From Streptomyces sp. NBC_00442 (lineage in GTDB: Bacteria; Actinomycetota; Actinomycetes; Streptomycetales; Streptomycetaceae): a DNA stretch of 64,000 nt. The stretch is taken from contig NZ_CP107918.1 in assembly GCF_036014195.1 (NCBI RefSeq), positions 7,661,773 through 7,725,772 on the forward strand. Direction: 5' to 3'. Under the pieces are notes generated by a model, which saw only the letters and a program-made list of their open reading frames with translations, was not told the origin of the DNA and searched no databases. The first letter of the stretch is position 1, and each line of letters opens with the position of its first letter. Positions 19,901-28,377 of the stretch are shown piece after piece. Both the position numbers and the translations under genes were made by a program.

Positions 19901-22161
19901 GCAGCGCACTCCAGCCCGCTCTGATCGACGGCTTCGACGGACCCCAGCCCATCATCGGCTACGTCATCCAGCTGTGGGACCCCGACCGGCCCGCCTACCA
20001 GGCGTTCCGCACCCAGGACGAACTCGACGCCTACCGGAAGTACCGCAATGCCCACCCCACGTACGGCGGCTGGTGGGACGACTTCACCAGCTGGGCCTCC
20101 GACGTCTGGGAGGGCATCAAGACCGGGGCCGCCAAAGTAGCCGAAGTCATCGTCACCACGATCACCGAGATCGCCCTGTGGGTGGGCAACACCATCGTCT
20201 CCCTCGGCGAAATGGTCATCGAGGCCATCGAGCAAGCCATCCAGGCCGTCGAAGCGGTCTTCCAGATGATCGCCGAAGCCATCAGGCGCGTCATCGACTG
20301 GCTCAAGTCCCTGTTGTCCCTCGACGCCATCTGGAACACCAAAGTGGCACTGGAGGGAGCCGTCCAGTACTTCGTCCCGCTGTTCTCGTCGACGATCACC
20401 TACGCTCAGGGCCAACTCGACGCCTGGCTGATCGGTGTGCGCCAAAGGATCGACGACGCCCTCAATGACCTGACGCGAGAATTCGGCGGGACGCGTATGG
20501 GCGACTTCGGCAACAAGGTTCCCGCGGCGACAGGACCCACCGGTACGCAGGTGAACTCCGGCGAACTCAACACGCCGCAGGCCAACTGGATGCAGAACAA
20601 GGCCCTTTCCGGGACGGAGGCCTACCGGATCCAATTCCCGGATGCACCGGTGTCCGGAATCGAAGACGAACTGGCCCTCAAATTCACCAACATGTTCAAT
20701 GCCTTCGGCGCCGCCGGCCCACAGGCCCTGTTCGGGAAACTGGAGGGCCTGTACGCCGAGGTCGAGAGCTTCTGCACGGTCGACGTCGGCGCCGGCGCCG
20801 AGCGATCCGCCTTCGAAAGCATCGTCGGGATGCTCAGGTCGCTCATCGACGAAGTGCTGGACGCGATCGGCGCCGTCGCCGACAAGGCCTTCGAGGCTGC
20901 CGCTTCGGCCGCCGCTTCCTTCTGGGACCTGTTCAGCCAGCCCCTCACCACTCCCTTCGGGCTGCTCGAAGCCCTCTATGAGTGGATTCACCAGCAGGCG
21001 CGGCCCGGTGAGCCTCCCGAGACACTGACCCTGGGCCGGCTCATCCTGCTGGTCGCCGCCTTCTTCATGACGGTGATCCACAAACTCATCCACGGAGTGG
21101 ACACGGAACCCTTCCCGCAGGGGTTCCCAGCGAACATCCCGCTCCCCTCATGGGACCCGCGCTACGTTCCGAGTCCCCAGGAAGTCTCGTCACCGGACTG
21201 GGCGCTCAACGACAGCCTGCTCAGGGTTCAGGAGGTCCTCGGCGTGTTCTCGGCGATCTTCGACGGGGTCGCCACCCTCGGCACCGATCTGATCGCCCTC
21301 AACCCCTCAGCCGGGGACAATGTGCTGCGGCGCGTGGTCAACGGCATCGCGTGCTTCGGGAAGACCCTCACCCTGGTGGTCACCTGTCCACCGGTCCTCG
21401 GCACCAAGTGGGAGCAGACGGAAGGCGCGATCGCCTGGGGGATGCAGGTCGGCCGACTCGGCTGCGACATCGGCCTGACCGCCGTCGGCCACCTCATCGA
21501 GACGCTGGGTGAGCGCTCCACGCTGCTGAAGAACGCTGGCAGGGTCATCGATGACGTTCATCACATGATCGAGGGATCGGCCGGGCACTTCGTCCTGGGC
21601 GGCGTCTCGATGGGCTGCGGCATCGCCAGTGTCCTGAAGTCCCCGCCGGACAGCGAGGGCCTGACCCAGTGTGTCCTGGCGAGTACGGTGCTCGGGAACG
21701 CTCCCGATGTCCTCCAGGTCTTCCGCACCATCGCCCGCGCGATTTCCAGGGACGCGACGCCCACGAAGGTCATCATCGGCGCCGTCGCTGTGCTCGACGG
21801 ACTGAGCGTCATGGGGTCCGATCTGCTGATCGGTGTGCCGGCGATCGTCGAACGGTACAACCTTCCGACCATCGACACGACGAACCCGACCCCCGCGACC
21901 GTCGGCGTCGAATACACGTGGACGTTCAAGGGAACGGGCGGGGAACGGTTCATCAACGACTCGAAGAAGAGGTTCGCCTTTTACGGTCCGGTGCCAGCTT
22001 GGCTGGCGACGCTGGATGAGTGCACGGGGGTGGTGGGTGGGACGCCGACCAGTGCGGATGTGGTCACGCCGCCTGTGGGGTTTTTCGTGGCGCGTTATGA
22101 CGGTTTCGCGCCGCCGCAGGGGAAGGCGGCGGAGTTCTCCATCGCGGTTCTGGAGGAGTGA
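16951..22161 (+). CDS. 1736-residue repeat protein with propeller-type repeats, helical core and C-terminal Ig-like domain
   Basis: Not assigned to a characterised protein. N-terminal residues 1-70 are glycine/proline-rich ('NPRPGGGPVGGAGILG') with no signal peptide. Residues about 70-370 are beta-rich. About 383-740 hold six repeats of roughly 57-60 residues with the core 'FDYxGSGxxDHLLAYRPG', similar to FG-GAP/VCBS-like beta-propeller blades. A beta-rich linker (740-1030) is followed by long amphipathic helices (about 1040-1150, 'AIEQAIQAVEAVFQMIAEAI') and a hydrophobic segment near 1360-1383 ('LILLVAAFFMTVIHKLIHGV'). The last roughly 90 residues look like a He_PIG/Ig-like domain. Domain order (recognition propeller plus membrane-active-looking helices) suggests a large toxin, adhesin or effector, but this is inference. 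Monocistronic; a hairpin terminator follows. Confidence 0.85.
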   Translation: MSMETFLRNPRPGGGPVGGAGILGPGSFSVSTQLMQDAVPAAGVSVGDGRNQEALFANPFKSSREEALVINRQGQLTYLERTDTSPTGWVQEPVANTPQVAEVVVAVHPSGDVWAICSPKDTAAMMFGLVLALGEREPDGTARCVWQGMTSFNKVGLAGQAMTVSYAPDGGALVLGTSLEAETGPTNLVLTPQLKSSDGSGGGWFTEPTGLLVQGYPMVGGGFLPYLSSGNQPGTYVYYALDGQKLLRWEERMGVPVGNALQVSTSCAQFCGTYHQPYLNRDNPQGDIGFLYVDTKGALVWGYRMSPGGTVVTGEVTDVDFAAKTRLWQDADGKMHVFGLDKDATLNVLHQAGWETVSRQIGPLRAQTLQPKWTQARVASAPPGIGGYDLARPNDRMVAFDYTRSGHSDHLFAYRPGPTHYYSDQTVWVVERTDEVGGFARAFSNEYGLPGYDFTSPDDHVVAYDYTGSGSADHLLAYRPGAGKFSIFKKRDGAEGFVPVAGAAAGGIGGSGGTYDLADRRDRLLPFDYLGTKKNDHLLAYRPGTRTAWVLAPKGDGSFTPVVRSSTGLGGFPLNSPADEIAGLDYDSTGSSTHLLAYRPGAGMVYILVPDKHGGFRAVVHNQTGGIGGWDLMEPEDRLVPFDFSGLGCNDHILSYRPGDIPGHTSRQAWVLRRDGETTTYKPSIQGKGLGGYDFSSLSDLVTGLDYNGTGGLSYLVAYRPGAGKVSVMGQRGADNMAPVYQVPPPPFTTVTVGVHASVVDYQLDPYPDYRPSELIKMSGMPPAEAYCVCTQDITTSQWQMDKVRLPEPVKKPGQSAPPPDVVSHYVADVTLLSKGGQPLPGHPVSVSADSLVEVQIAEISYQVGPGRPIAVTTSPMGKLALAIAARGLNPPVVHLNADGLQSGTAIDFAAQANDFLAGNGTLPSQKGMFTPDLLEHATVPSNMPGAQGAPPPLADWKALRERGLTPQIVVDHCTNMYGQAAGGSALQPALIDGFDGPQPIIGYVIQLWDPDRPAYQAFRTQDELDAYRKYRNAHPTYGGWWDDFTSWASDVWEGIKTGAAKVAEVIVTTITEIALWVGNTIVSLGEMVIEAIEQAIQAVEAVFQMIAEAIRRVIDWLKSLLSLDAIWNTKVALEGAVQYFVPLFSSTITYAQGQLDAWLIGVRQRIDDALNDLTREFGGTRMGDFGNKVPAATGPTGTQVNSGELNTPQANWMQNKALSGTEAYRIQFPDAPVSGIEDELALKFTNMFNAFGAAGPQALFGKLEGLYAEVESFCTVDVGAGAERSAFESIVGMLRSLIDEVLDAIGAVADKAFEAAASAAASFWDLFSQPLTTPFGLLEALYEWIHQQARPGEPPETLTLGRLILLVAAFFMTVIHKLIHGVDTEPFPQGFPANIPLPSWDPRYVPSPQEVSSPDWALNDSLLRVQEVLGVFSAIFDGVATLGTDLIALNPSAGDNVLRRVVNGIACFGKTLTLVVTCPPVLGTKWEQTEGAIAWGMQVGRLGCDIGLTAVGHLIETLGERSTLLKNAGRVIDDVHHMIEGSAGHFVLGGVSMGCGIASVLKSPPDSEGLTQCVLASTVLGNAPDVLQVFRTIARAISRDATPTKVIIGAVAVLDGLSVMGSDLLIGVPAIVERYNLPTIDTTNPTPATVGVEYTWTFKGTGGERFINDSKKRFAFYGPVPAWLATLDECTGVVGGTPTSADVVTPPVGFFVARYDGFAPPQGKAAEFSIAVLEE

Positions 22162-22176
22162 GCTTGCTCTGCGGTG

Positions 22177-22214
22177 GTCCTGCGTCGGCGAGTTGCTGCT
22201 CGTCGACGCAGGAC
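22177..22214. terminator. Hairpin terminator after the giant gene
   Basis: GTCCTGCGTCG ... CGACGCAGGAC, an 11-bp perfect stem beginning 16 bases after the stop codon. Confidence 0.65.
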
Positions 22215-22598
22215 TGTCCGGGGGGACTTCGGGCCGGGGTCGGGGGTGAGGGGGGCGTGTGTCGTCGTCCGGTCGCGGGTGGGCGGGCGGTGAGGGGGCG
22301 CGGACGGTGGTGGTGCGGTTGTGGAGGTGTTGTTCCTGGGCGGGGCGGAGGCGGATCTCGGGCCCTTCCGGCGCCGCCACGGCGGGGCCCCCGCCCAGAC
22401 CCGCTTCACCGCTCCCGCTGCACCTCCACCGCTTCATGGCCGCCCCGGTGGCGCGGGGCAGGAGTGTGGTGGCGTGGTGGCGCCGTGTGTGGTCTTTCGC
22501 TTTGGTGTCTGCTTGGCATGCACGACGTACGCGGCACGTACGTCTAAAGTGCGGTCTGTGTACGGTTCGGGGGCTAGGGTGCGCTCGGGAGGTGTTCC
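22215..22598. promoter_or_regulatory. tap upstream region
   Basis: No gene seen. The 90 bases before tap are less GC-rich and contain repeated ACGTAC steps (GACGTACGCGGCACGTACGT around 22525-22545), a candidate promoter/operator zone. A GGGAGGTG ribosome site precedes the tap ATG. Confidence 0.4.
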
Positions 22599-25061
22599 AT
22601 GTCCGAGTTGTTCGATCGAATCGATGCGCTGGTTGCGTCCCGGTCTGCGTTGCCGCTCCCGGCGGAGCGCAAGAGGCTGCGCCAGGCGCATGGCCTGACA
22701 CTGGACGAAGTGGCTTCGGCTCTGGATGTTCGGCGGGCGACGGTCAGTGGCTGGGAGGCCGGCAGGACCGAGCCACGGCCGCCGGAACGCGAGGCGTATG
22801 CGCGACTGCTCGCGAAGCTCGCGGAGCTGTACCCCGCCGGCTCCAACGCTGCGGCGCCCGTTGAGGGCACGCTCGTTTCGCGCACGGTGGCGGGCGCCCC
22901 AGCCCCTGCCTGCGCTGTCCAGGCGCAGCCTGGGCCCGCAGACCCGGCGATCGAGGCTGCGGCGGTCACGGCAACCGGGCACCCCCCGGCCCCGGCGCCC
23001 ACTCCGGTCCCGGCCCCGGCCCACACCCCGGGGCCCGTCCCGGCCCCGGCCGCCACCCCTACCCCCGGCGCCCCCGTCCCGGCTCCGGCCTCCCTGCCCG
23101 CGGCTGCAGCTCCGGCCGCCATGCCCGAGGCCCCAGCTCCGGCTGCCGCGTCCCGTCCGGCGCCGGCCAGCGGGCCGCTGCCGTCGTCGTCGCGTCGTCC
23201 CAGCACCGGGCCGTCGACGTCGTCGTCGCGTCGCTCCGGCGCGCGGAAAACCGCCCCGGCAACCACCCTGGCAAAGACTTCGGCAACGACTTCGGCGACG
23301 ATTTCGGCGCCCGCCCCGGCGAGCGGCCCCGATCCGCGGTTCGAGAACGGCCCGCTGGCCGTCATCGACGTCGACACCCACGGCACGGTGTCGGCATACT
23401 GCGCCCGCGGACTGGTCCTGGACGTACCCGCGACGTCGATCCCGTCCCTGGTGGACTGGACGCTCAAGGAAGCCAGACTCGGGGCCCCGAAACTCGCCGG
23501 GCCCGGCAAGGACGCCGACCCGCTGCTCGTGCTTACCCAGACCGCGCTGGAGCGCTACGGCCTGCCCGTCGCGCTCACGCAGGACGAGCGGCTCGCCGGA
23601 CGGCTCCCGGAGGACCACAACGTCGTCAAGCAGCTGGCCCGCGCGCAATGGAAGCTGACGAAACGGGGGTTCGGGCCGTGGGCACGGATCTACCGCCCCG
23701 CGACCGGTCCGGAGCGGGCCTGCGTGCAATTGTGCATCCCGTCCTGGAACGCGCTCGACACCCGCCACTGGGCCCACGCCGGACAGCTCCCGCCGGCCGA
23801 ACTCGCCCGCGTCCTGGGCGTGTACGCGTCGCGGGTGATGACGCCACGCGGCTCGACGGCTGTGACCGGCCTGGAGCTGATGACCGCGCTGCACCCCCCG
23901 ACCCGGGCCTCCGCACCGGACGCCGACGGCAAGCGCCATCCCGAGCACAACCCCGGCTCGCTGGGCAAGGATCCGGTGGACTGCGCCCCGTGCGAGGCCC
24001 CCGACGGCCACCCTCTCCTCAAGGACCTGCCCCGCTTCCACCTGCGCGGCCCGCAGGAAAAGCTGTTCGAGGAGGCCTACGACTGGGCCCGGCCGATGAC
24101 CGACGCCGAATGCACCCTGCGTCATCTGGTCGGTATCGACGTGAACATGGCCTTCGCGGCCGGCGCGAACGGCCTGACCGTCGGCCTCGGTGCGCCCACA
24201 TACCTCAAGACCCCGGTCTTCGACCCGAAACTGCCCGGCTCGTGGCTCGTGGACCTGTCCCATGTCGACCTGTCCCATGTGAAGGCCGGCAAACAATGGG
24301 TGGAACTGGACGGCAGCCTGCTGCCCTCCCCGTTCACCCCGAAGGGCGACCGGCCCGAGGGTCCGGCCTGGTACGCGACACCGACCGTCGCCTACGCGGT
24401 GGAACTCGGCTACGACGTCACACCGATCGAGGCATACGTGCGCCACGAGAACGGCCGCTACCTGGACAGTTGGTACCAGCGGCTGCGCGACGCCTACCTC
24501 GCCACGATGTCCGACCTCGGCATCGACGCCGACCTGCCGCCGCAGGACTTCCTGACAGCCATCGACGGCCACCAGACCCGCGACCGGGAACTGGCGATCG
24601 TCGTCTCCGCCGTCAAAGCCACCGTCAAGGGCGGCCTGGGCAAACTCCGCGAACGCCCCCGAGGCGAAGGCTGGCGGCCCGGCGAGCCGTGGCGCGCCCT
24701 CGCCCGGCCCACCTGGCGTCCCGACATCCGCGCCGCCGTCATCTCCCGCACCCGCATCAACCTGCACCGCAAAATCGTCAAACACGCGGCATTCACCGGG
24801 CAGTACCCCATCGCGGTCCTCTCCGACTGCGTCGTCTACGCCTCGAACGGGCCGAGCCCGCTGGACTTCCTGCCCCACCACGACGGCAAGCCGCTGCCCG
24901 GCGGCTTCAAACTCGGCATCAACCCCGGCCTGGTCAAGCCGGAGGGCACCCAGTCCGTCCTGTGGGGCGAAGAGGTCCGCGAGCGATTCAACGCCCCCGA
25001 ACTCAACCTCGCCCGCTACATCAAGGACGGCACCATCACCGACACCGACAACGGCGAGTAG
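22599..25061 (+). CDS. tap: Telomere-associated protein Tap
   Basis: An 820-residue homologue of Streptomyces Tap, which binds the folded 3' overhang of linear replicon telomeres and recruits terminal protein Tpg for end patching. An XRE-type helix-turn-helix lies at about residues 20-60 ('LRQAHGLTLDEVASALDVRR' then 'TVSGWEAGRTEPRPPEREAY'). Residues about 100-240 form a very proline/alanine-rich linker, probably explaining why the protein is longer than the roughly 740 residues usual for Tap. The conserved core follows, with 'LVLDVPATSIPSLVDWTLKE', 'GFGPWARIYRPATGPERACV' and a C-terminal 'AVLSDCVVYASNGPSPLDFL'. tpg starts 10 bases after its stop, giving the standard tap-tpg operon. Start supported by GGGAGGTG. 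Very confident from context plus pattern. Confidence 0.93.
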   Translation: MSELFDRIDALVASRSALPLPAERKRLRQAHGLTLDEVASALDVRRATVSGWEAGRTEPRPPEREAYARLLAKLAELYPAGSNAAAPVEGTLVSRTVAGAPAPACAVQAQPGPADPAIEAAAVTATGHPPAPAPTPVPAPAHTPGPVPAPAATPTPGAPVPAPASLPAAAAPAAMPEAPAPAAASRPAPASGPLPSSSRRPSTGPSTSSSRRSGARKTAPATTLAKTSATTSATISAPAPASGPDPRFENGPLAVIDVDTHGTVSAYCARGLVLDVPATSIPSLVDWTLKEARLGAPKLAGPGKDADPLLVLTQTALERYGLPVALTQDERLAGRLPEDHNVVKQLARAQWKLTKRGFGPWARIYRPATGPERACVQLCIPSWNALDTRHWAHAGQLPPAELARVLGVYASRVMTPRGSTAVTGLELMTALHPPTRASAPDADGKRHPEHNPGSLGKDPVDCAPCEAPDGHPLLKDLPRFHLRGPQEKLFEEAYDWARPMTDAECTLRHLVGIDVNMAFAAGANGLTVGLGAPTYLKTPVFDPKLPGSWLVDLSHVDLSHVKAGKQWVELDGSLLPSPFTPKGDRPEGPAWYATPTVAYAVELGYDVTPIEAYVRHENGRYLDSWYQRLRDAYLATMSDLGIDADLPPQDFLTAIDGHQTRDRELAIVVSAVKATVKGGLGKLRERPRGEGWRPGEPWRALARPTWRPDIRAAVISRTRINLHRKIVKHAAFTGQYPIAVLSDCVVYASNGPSPLDFLPHHDGKPLPGGFKLGINPGLVKPEGTQSVLWGEEVRERFNAPELNLARYIKDGTITDTDNGE

Positions 25062-25070
25062 GACAAGACA

Positions 25071-25628
25071 ATGAGTATGTTCGGGGACGGCCTCGACCAG
25101 GCAGTGCAGCAGGCATTCACCCGCCCCGCACCCAAGAACGCCGGCCCGCAGATCCGATACCTGGTCAAAAAGCTGGGCGGCACGAGAGCCGTCGCCCAAT
25201 TGCTGCGTGTCTCCCAGCGCACCGTCGAACGCTACGTCAAGGACCAGATCAAAAAGCCCCGCCCCGACCTCGCCGCCCGCCTGGAGCGTGAGGTGAACAA
25301 ACGGTGGCAGCCCCAGATCCGGGCCAGGGCCCGCCAGAACGCGGCCACCACCAGCGGCATCGTCATCGACACCCGCGCCCGCATGGGCTACACCGCACCG
25401 ATCGGCTCCACCGACCAGGACCGCATCCGGCACCTGACCGTCGCCCTGCCACCCCACCACGCCGCCCGCCTCTTCGCCGCCCAGGAACAGGGCGCCACCG
25501 ACCAGCGCCTCCAGGAGATCACCGCCGAAGCCCTCAAAGAGATCTACTTCCAAGACAACGGCCACCGCGCCGGCAGCCTCGAAGAGATCCGTTTCACCGA
25601 CATCGAACACCTCGAGTTCGGCCTGTAG
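25071..25628 (+). CDS. tpg: Telomere terminal protein Tpg
   Basis: A 185-residue terminal protein, the expected Tpg length. Tpg is covalently attached to the 5' DNA ends of linear Streptomyces replicons and primes end patching. The helix-turn-helix is seen at about residues 35-60 ('GTRAVAQLLRVSQRTVERYV'), followed by the conserved basic stretch 'REVNKRWQPQIRARARQ' and 'TRARMGYTAPIGSTDQDRIR'. The C-terminal half includes 'ALKEIYFQDNGHRAG' and ends 'DIEHLEFGL'. It lies directly downstream of tap in the same operon. A paralogue with the same length and landmarks is at 49205-49762. Confidence 0.94.
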   Translation: MSMFGDGLDQAVQQAFTRPAPKNAGPQIRYLVKKLGGTRAVAQLLRVSQRTVERYVKDQIKKPRPDLAARLEREVNKRWQPQIRARARQNAATTSGIVIDTRARMGYTAPIGSTDQDRIRHLTVALPPHHAARLFAAQEQGATDQRLQEITAEALKEIYFQDNGHRAGSLEEIRFTDIEHLEFGL

Positions 25629-25699
25629 CCACCGCGCCGCGACCATGCCGCACCCGCCGGACCACCACGGCCCCGGGGCCCGCCCGGAATCCGCCGTCG

Positions 25700-26483
25700 G
25701 ATCGGCTACGTCCTTGCGGTGGTCTGCTCGGCCGAAGTGCCCACAGGCGCGGGTACCTTCGCTGCGGATGCCCTGGTGAAGAGTGACCGAAGCGAGCCTC
25801 GCAGAAGCTGTGGGACGGGCCTGGCGCGAAGGCATGCTCGACGCGAGCCCGAACCTGTTTGTGCGAGCGGTTGTGCTCCTGTTTCCACTCGGTCAGTTCC
25901 TCGCCGGCCCGGCGACGGTGCGGCATCACGAGTCCGGTTCCGGGGTAACCGGCGTCGGCGATCGTCATGGTGTGGCCGACGGCGGCCTTCGCGCCGGACT
26001 CGCCCCATGCCTTGCAGTCGTTGCGGTTGCCCGACAGTGGCTGTCCGACCACGAGGACCAGGCGGGTGTCGGCGTCGATGACGACCTGGTGGTTGGTGGA
26101 GTACCGGTGGTTTTTCGACTGCTCGGCGACCTCGTGGTCGCGGATCGGAACCAAAGTGCCGTCCACGATGAGTACGGCGTCCTTCGCGAAGCGGTGCCGA
26201 GGTTGCAGTGCCAGCAGCGGCCCGAGGTGATCGATGATGAGGTCGACCGCGGACTTCGAAATGCCGAAAAGCGGGGGAAGCTGGCGCATCGTCAAGTTCG
26301 TGCCCCAGTACGCCGTGACCAACAGCGTCCGGTCCCCAGCGAAAGGCCCCACGGCCGACCCTGGTGGACCGTATCGACACCGGCGCGGCGCAACACCGTC
26401 AGCAGCTTCGCGAACTGGCGTGGGCTCAGCCCGGTGAATGGGGCTGTCCAAGACGACTCCGACGCCGTGATCACGCCAGTCAT
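25700..26483 (-). pseudogene. IS5-family transposase (DDE_Tnp_4 type), frameshifted
   Basis: Starting at ATG 26483 ('MTGVITASESSWTAPFTGL'), the protein shifts frame near 26340 and again near 25850. Between them a good transposase core is read: HTH_Tnp_4-like 'TNLTMRQLPPLFGISKSAVD', first catalytic Asp in 'VLIVDGTLVPIRD', second in 'IADAGYPGTGL', and the third acidic residue in 'RARVEHAFA'. The C-terminal helix region is only present out of frame. It inserted just downstream of tpg and is now inactive. Terminal repeats were not identified. Confidence 0.8.
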
Positions 26484-26490
26484 AGCAAGA

Positions 26491-27176
26491 TCATTTCGCT
26501 GGTGTTGAGCCCTCCTGCTGGTGAGGGTGGGTTCCGGATGCGAAGGCGAGAATGTCGACGACCGCTGCGCGCAGGCTCCCGAAGTGACGGTGCACGCCGT
26601 CGACGGCAACGGAAGCGTTGACCCCCCACACCGTCATGCCGGCACGCAACCCGGACTGCACCCCGGAAGGGGCGTCCTCGATCACCAGACAGTCCTCCGG
26701 CTCGGCACCGAGCCGCTTGGCAGCCAGGAGATACGGGACGGGTGAGGGCTTGCCTTCCTCGACGGAGGCGGCATCCACGATGACATCCGCACCGGCAAGC
26801 CGGTCCGGGCGAAGCGTCCGCGCACCCGGTGCTCGTAATTCGGGGTCACCAACGCCCACGCCCCGGAGGGCAAAGCGCCCAGCACCTCGGAGGCACCGGA
26901 GAAGGCCGTATACACGCCGGACCGCACATCCTCGTCCTCCAGCTCGTGCAGCGCGGCCAGGCACTCCCGTGGGTCCCGGTCTGGAAAGATCTGCGCGAAG
27001 GTCTCCATCGGCCTCGTCCTCAGCGCCACTTGGTAGACCTCATCGGGATCCAGCCCGTATCGCTCCGCCCACACGCGCCAAACGCGGCGCTGGTTGTCCA
27101 CGGCATCGATCAACGTGCCATCGACATCAAACAGGACATACTTCTTGGCTCCGGGCCGAGCAGATTCACCCATCAC
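26491..27176 (-). pseudogene. HAD-superfamily phosphatase, frameshifted
   Basis: A sugar-phosphatase-like HAD hydrolase broken by one frameshift near 26810. The first frame has the nucleophile motif DVDGTL ('YVLFDVDGTLIDAVDNQRRV') and 'WALVTPNYEHRVRGRF' (motif II region); the second continues with 'AASVEEGKPSPVPYLLAAKR' (motif III lysine) and 'DCLVIEDAPSGVQSGLRAGM' (motif IV). If the frame were restored the enzyme would be about 225 residues and complete, so this is either a recent lesion or a sequence error. Confidence 0.82.
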
Positions 27177-27449
27177 GCCCCGATCATGCCATCAGGCCCC
27201 CGAACAGGCAGTTTGCGGGACAGCCCTTAGGAGGTGCCGTCCTCGCTCCGTCCTTGCGTACTCCGTTCACATGAGCGCATGTGACAAGCCGAATGCCGTG
27301 TTGATGACGACAAGACTGCTTCGACTGATCCGAATCGCCATCTCATCCCTCTCCGTGGGTGACAACTACGGTGCTTCGGCTCAGATCTGCGGGTCGGCGT
27401 ACAGGGCACTGGCGGCTGCCCGCTCCCGAATCCGCAGCACGAATACGAG

Positions 27450-28225
27450 GCTGAGGATGACCAGGATGTGGCCGCCCGGCGGCACCCGTCGACCGCTCGC
27501 CCCGCGCGTTGCCGCGCCCCGTGAGCCGGTCGACCCTGCCTGGATCGGCCGCCGCGTCGTACGGTGCCGGGCGAAGGGGATGGACGCCGGTGCCGTCGCG
27601 GCGGCTCTTGAGGTCGCCCGGTTCGATGCCCGGCAGGCGTCCCGGCATGAGGGCCTGGCCGACGACGCCTGCGGCCCGGCGGAGCTCGCGGAGTGGGAAC
27701 GCATCGACCCCAACTGCTCGCCGCCGCGCCCGCGGGCACCGTCTACGCCCCGGACGTCGACACCGTCGTTCAGGCCGAGCTCGCCATCGGCGCCGCGGCA
27801 GCCGCCGCCCGGGGAGCCGAGCTGCGCGAAGCGATGCGGATCGCGGCCCGCGCCGACGAGCTCCAGGCGCTGCGCGAGCTCGGCACGCTGGAACAGACCG
27901 AGCCCCGCCGGCGACGAAGCCGTCGGTGACGAGCTCACCCGGCGAGTCGGCGGGTACGTCCAGGCCGACGTCGACCCCTGGCTCGCCCACGCCCTGGCCG
28001 CGCACCTTGGGCACTACCGCGACCGCACCGCCCACGAGGAAGCCGCCGGCCTTCTGGCCCCGCCAGTCCTCGCGCACGCCGCGCTGCTCGCCGAACTCGC
28101 CCGCCTGGTCCCCGGCGAAGACATGGACCAGCTTGCGTTCGCGGGCCCGGCTCGCCACCACCGAGCCCGAAGCCGCCGGCGCGCTCGCCGCGTTCCTCAC
28201 CCGCGCCGAAGGACTCCGGGCGTGA
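27450..28225 (+). pseudogene. Unrecognised alanine-rich gene with several frameshifts
   Basis: Three plus-strand frames must be combined: 'DPAWIGRRVVRCRAKGMDAG' and 'LAEWERID', then (after about 27700) 'TVYAPDVDTVVQAELAIGAA', then (after about 27910) 'GDELTRRVGGYVQADVDPWL' and 'LAELARLVPGEDMDQLAFA', and a last shift near 28150 to 'TTEPEAAGALAAFLTRAEGL' plus stop. The pieces are clearly protein-like and collinear but I do not know the family. At least three lesions. Confidence 0.5.
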
Positions 28226-28377
28226 GCGACGGCCGGTGATCCGTCTCACTGAGGTTTGACGGCGTCTCAGCGAACTTTGACGAGGCGCTCGTTGGATGAG
28301 CGGAGCAGTTGCTGGACGTGCCCCGGGGTCGCCACCGTGCGCTTGCTTGGCGGCCCCGGGGCCCCGGTGGTAGCCGG

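Noticed and set aside
16951..22161. Considered a Tc/Rhs-type insecticidal toxin subunit
   Set aside because: No YD/Rhs repeats, no TcA/TcB landmarks and no hypervariable cleaved C-terminus; only a general toxin-like layout remains.
22434..25835. 1133-codon minus-strand frame opposite tap-tpg
   Set aside because: Typical high-GC antisense frame; tap and tpg on the plus strand explain the third-position bias.
28226..28377. Short intergenic region checked for a tRNA or attachment site
   Set aside because: No cloverleaf or CCA-like end and no duplicated core found.
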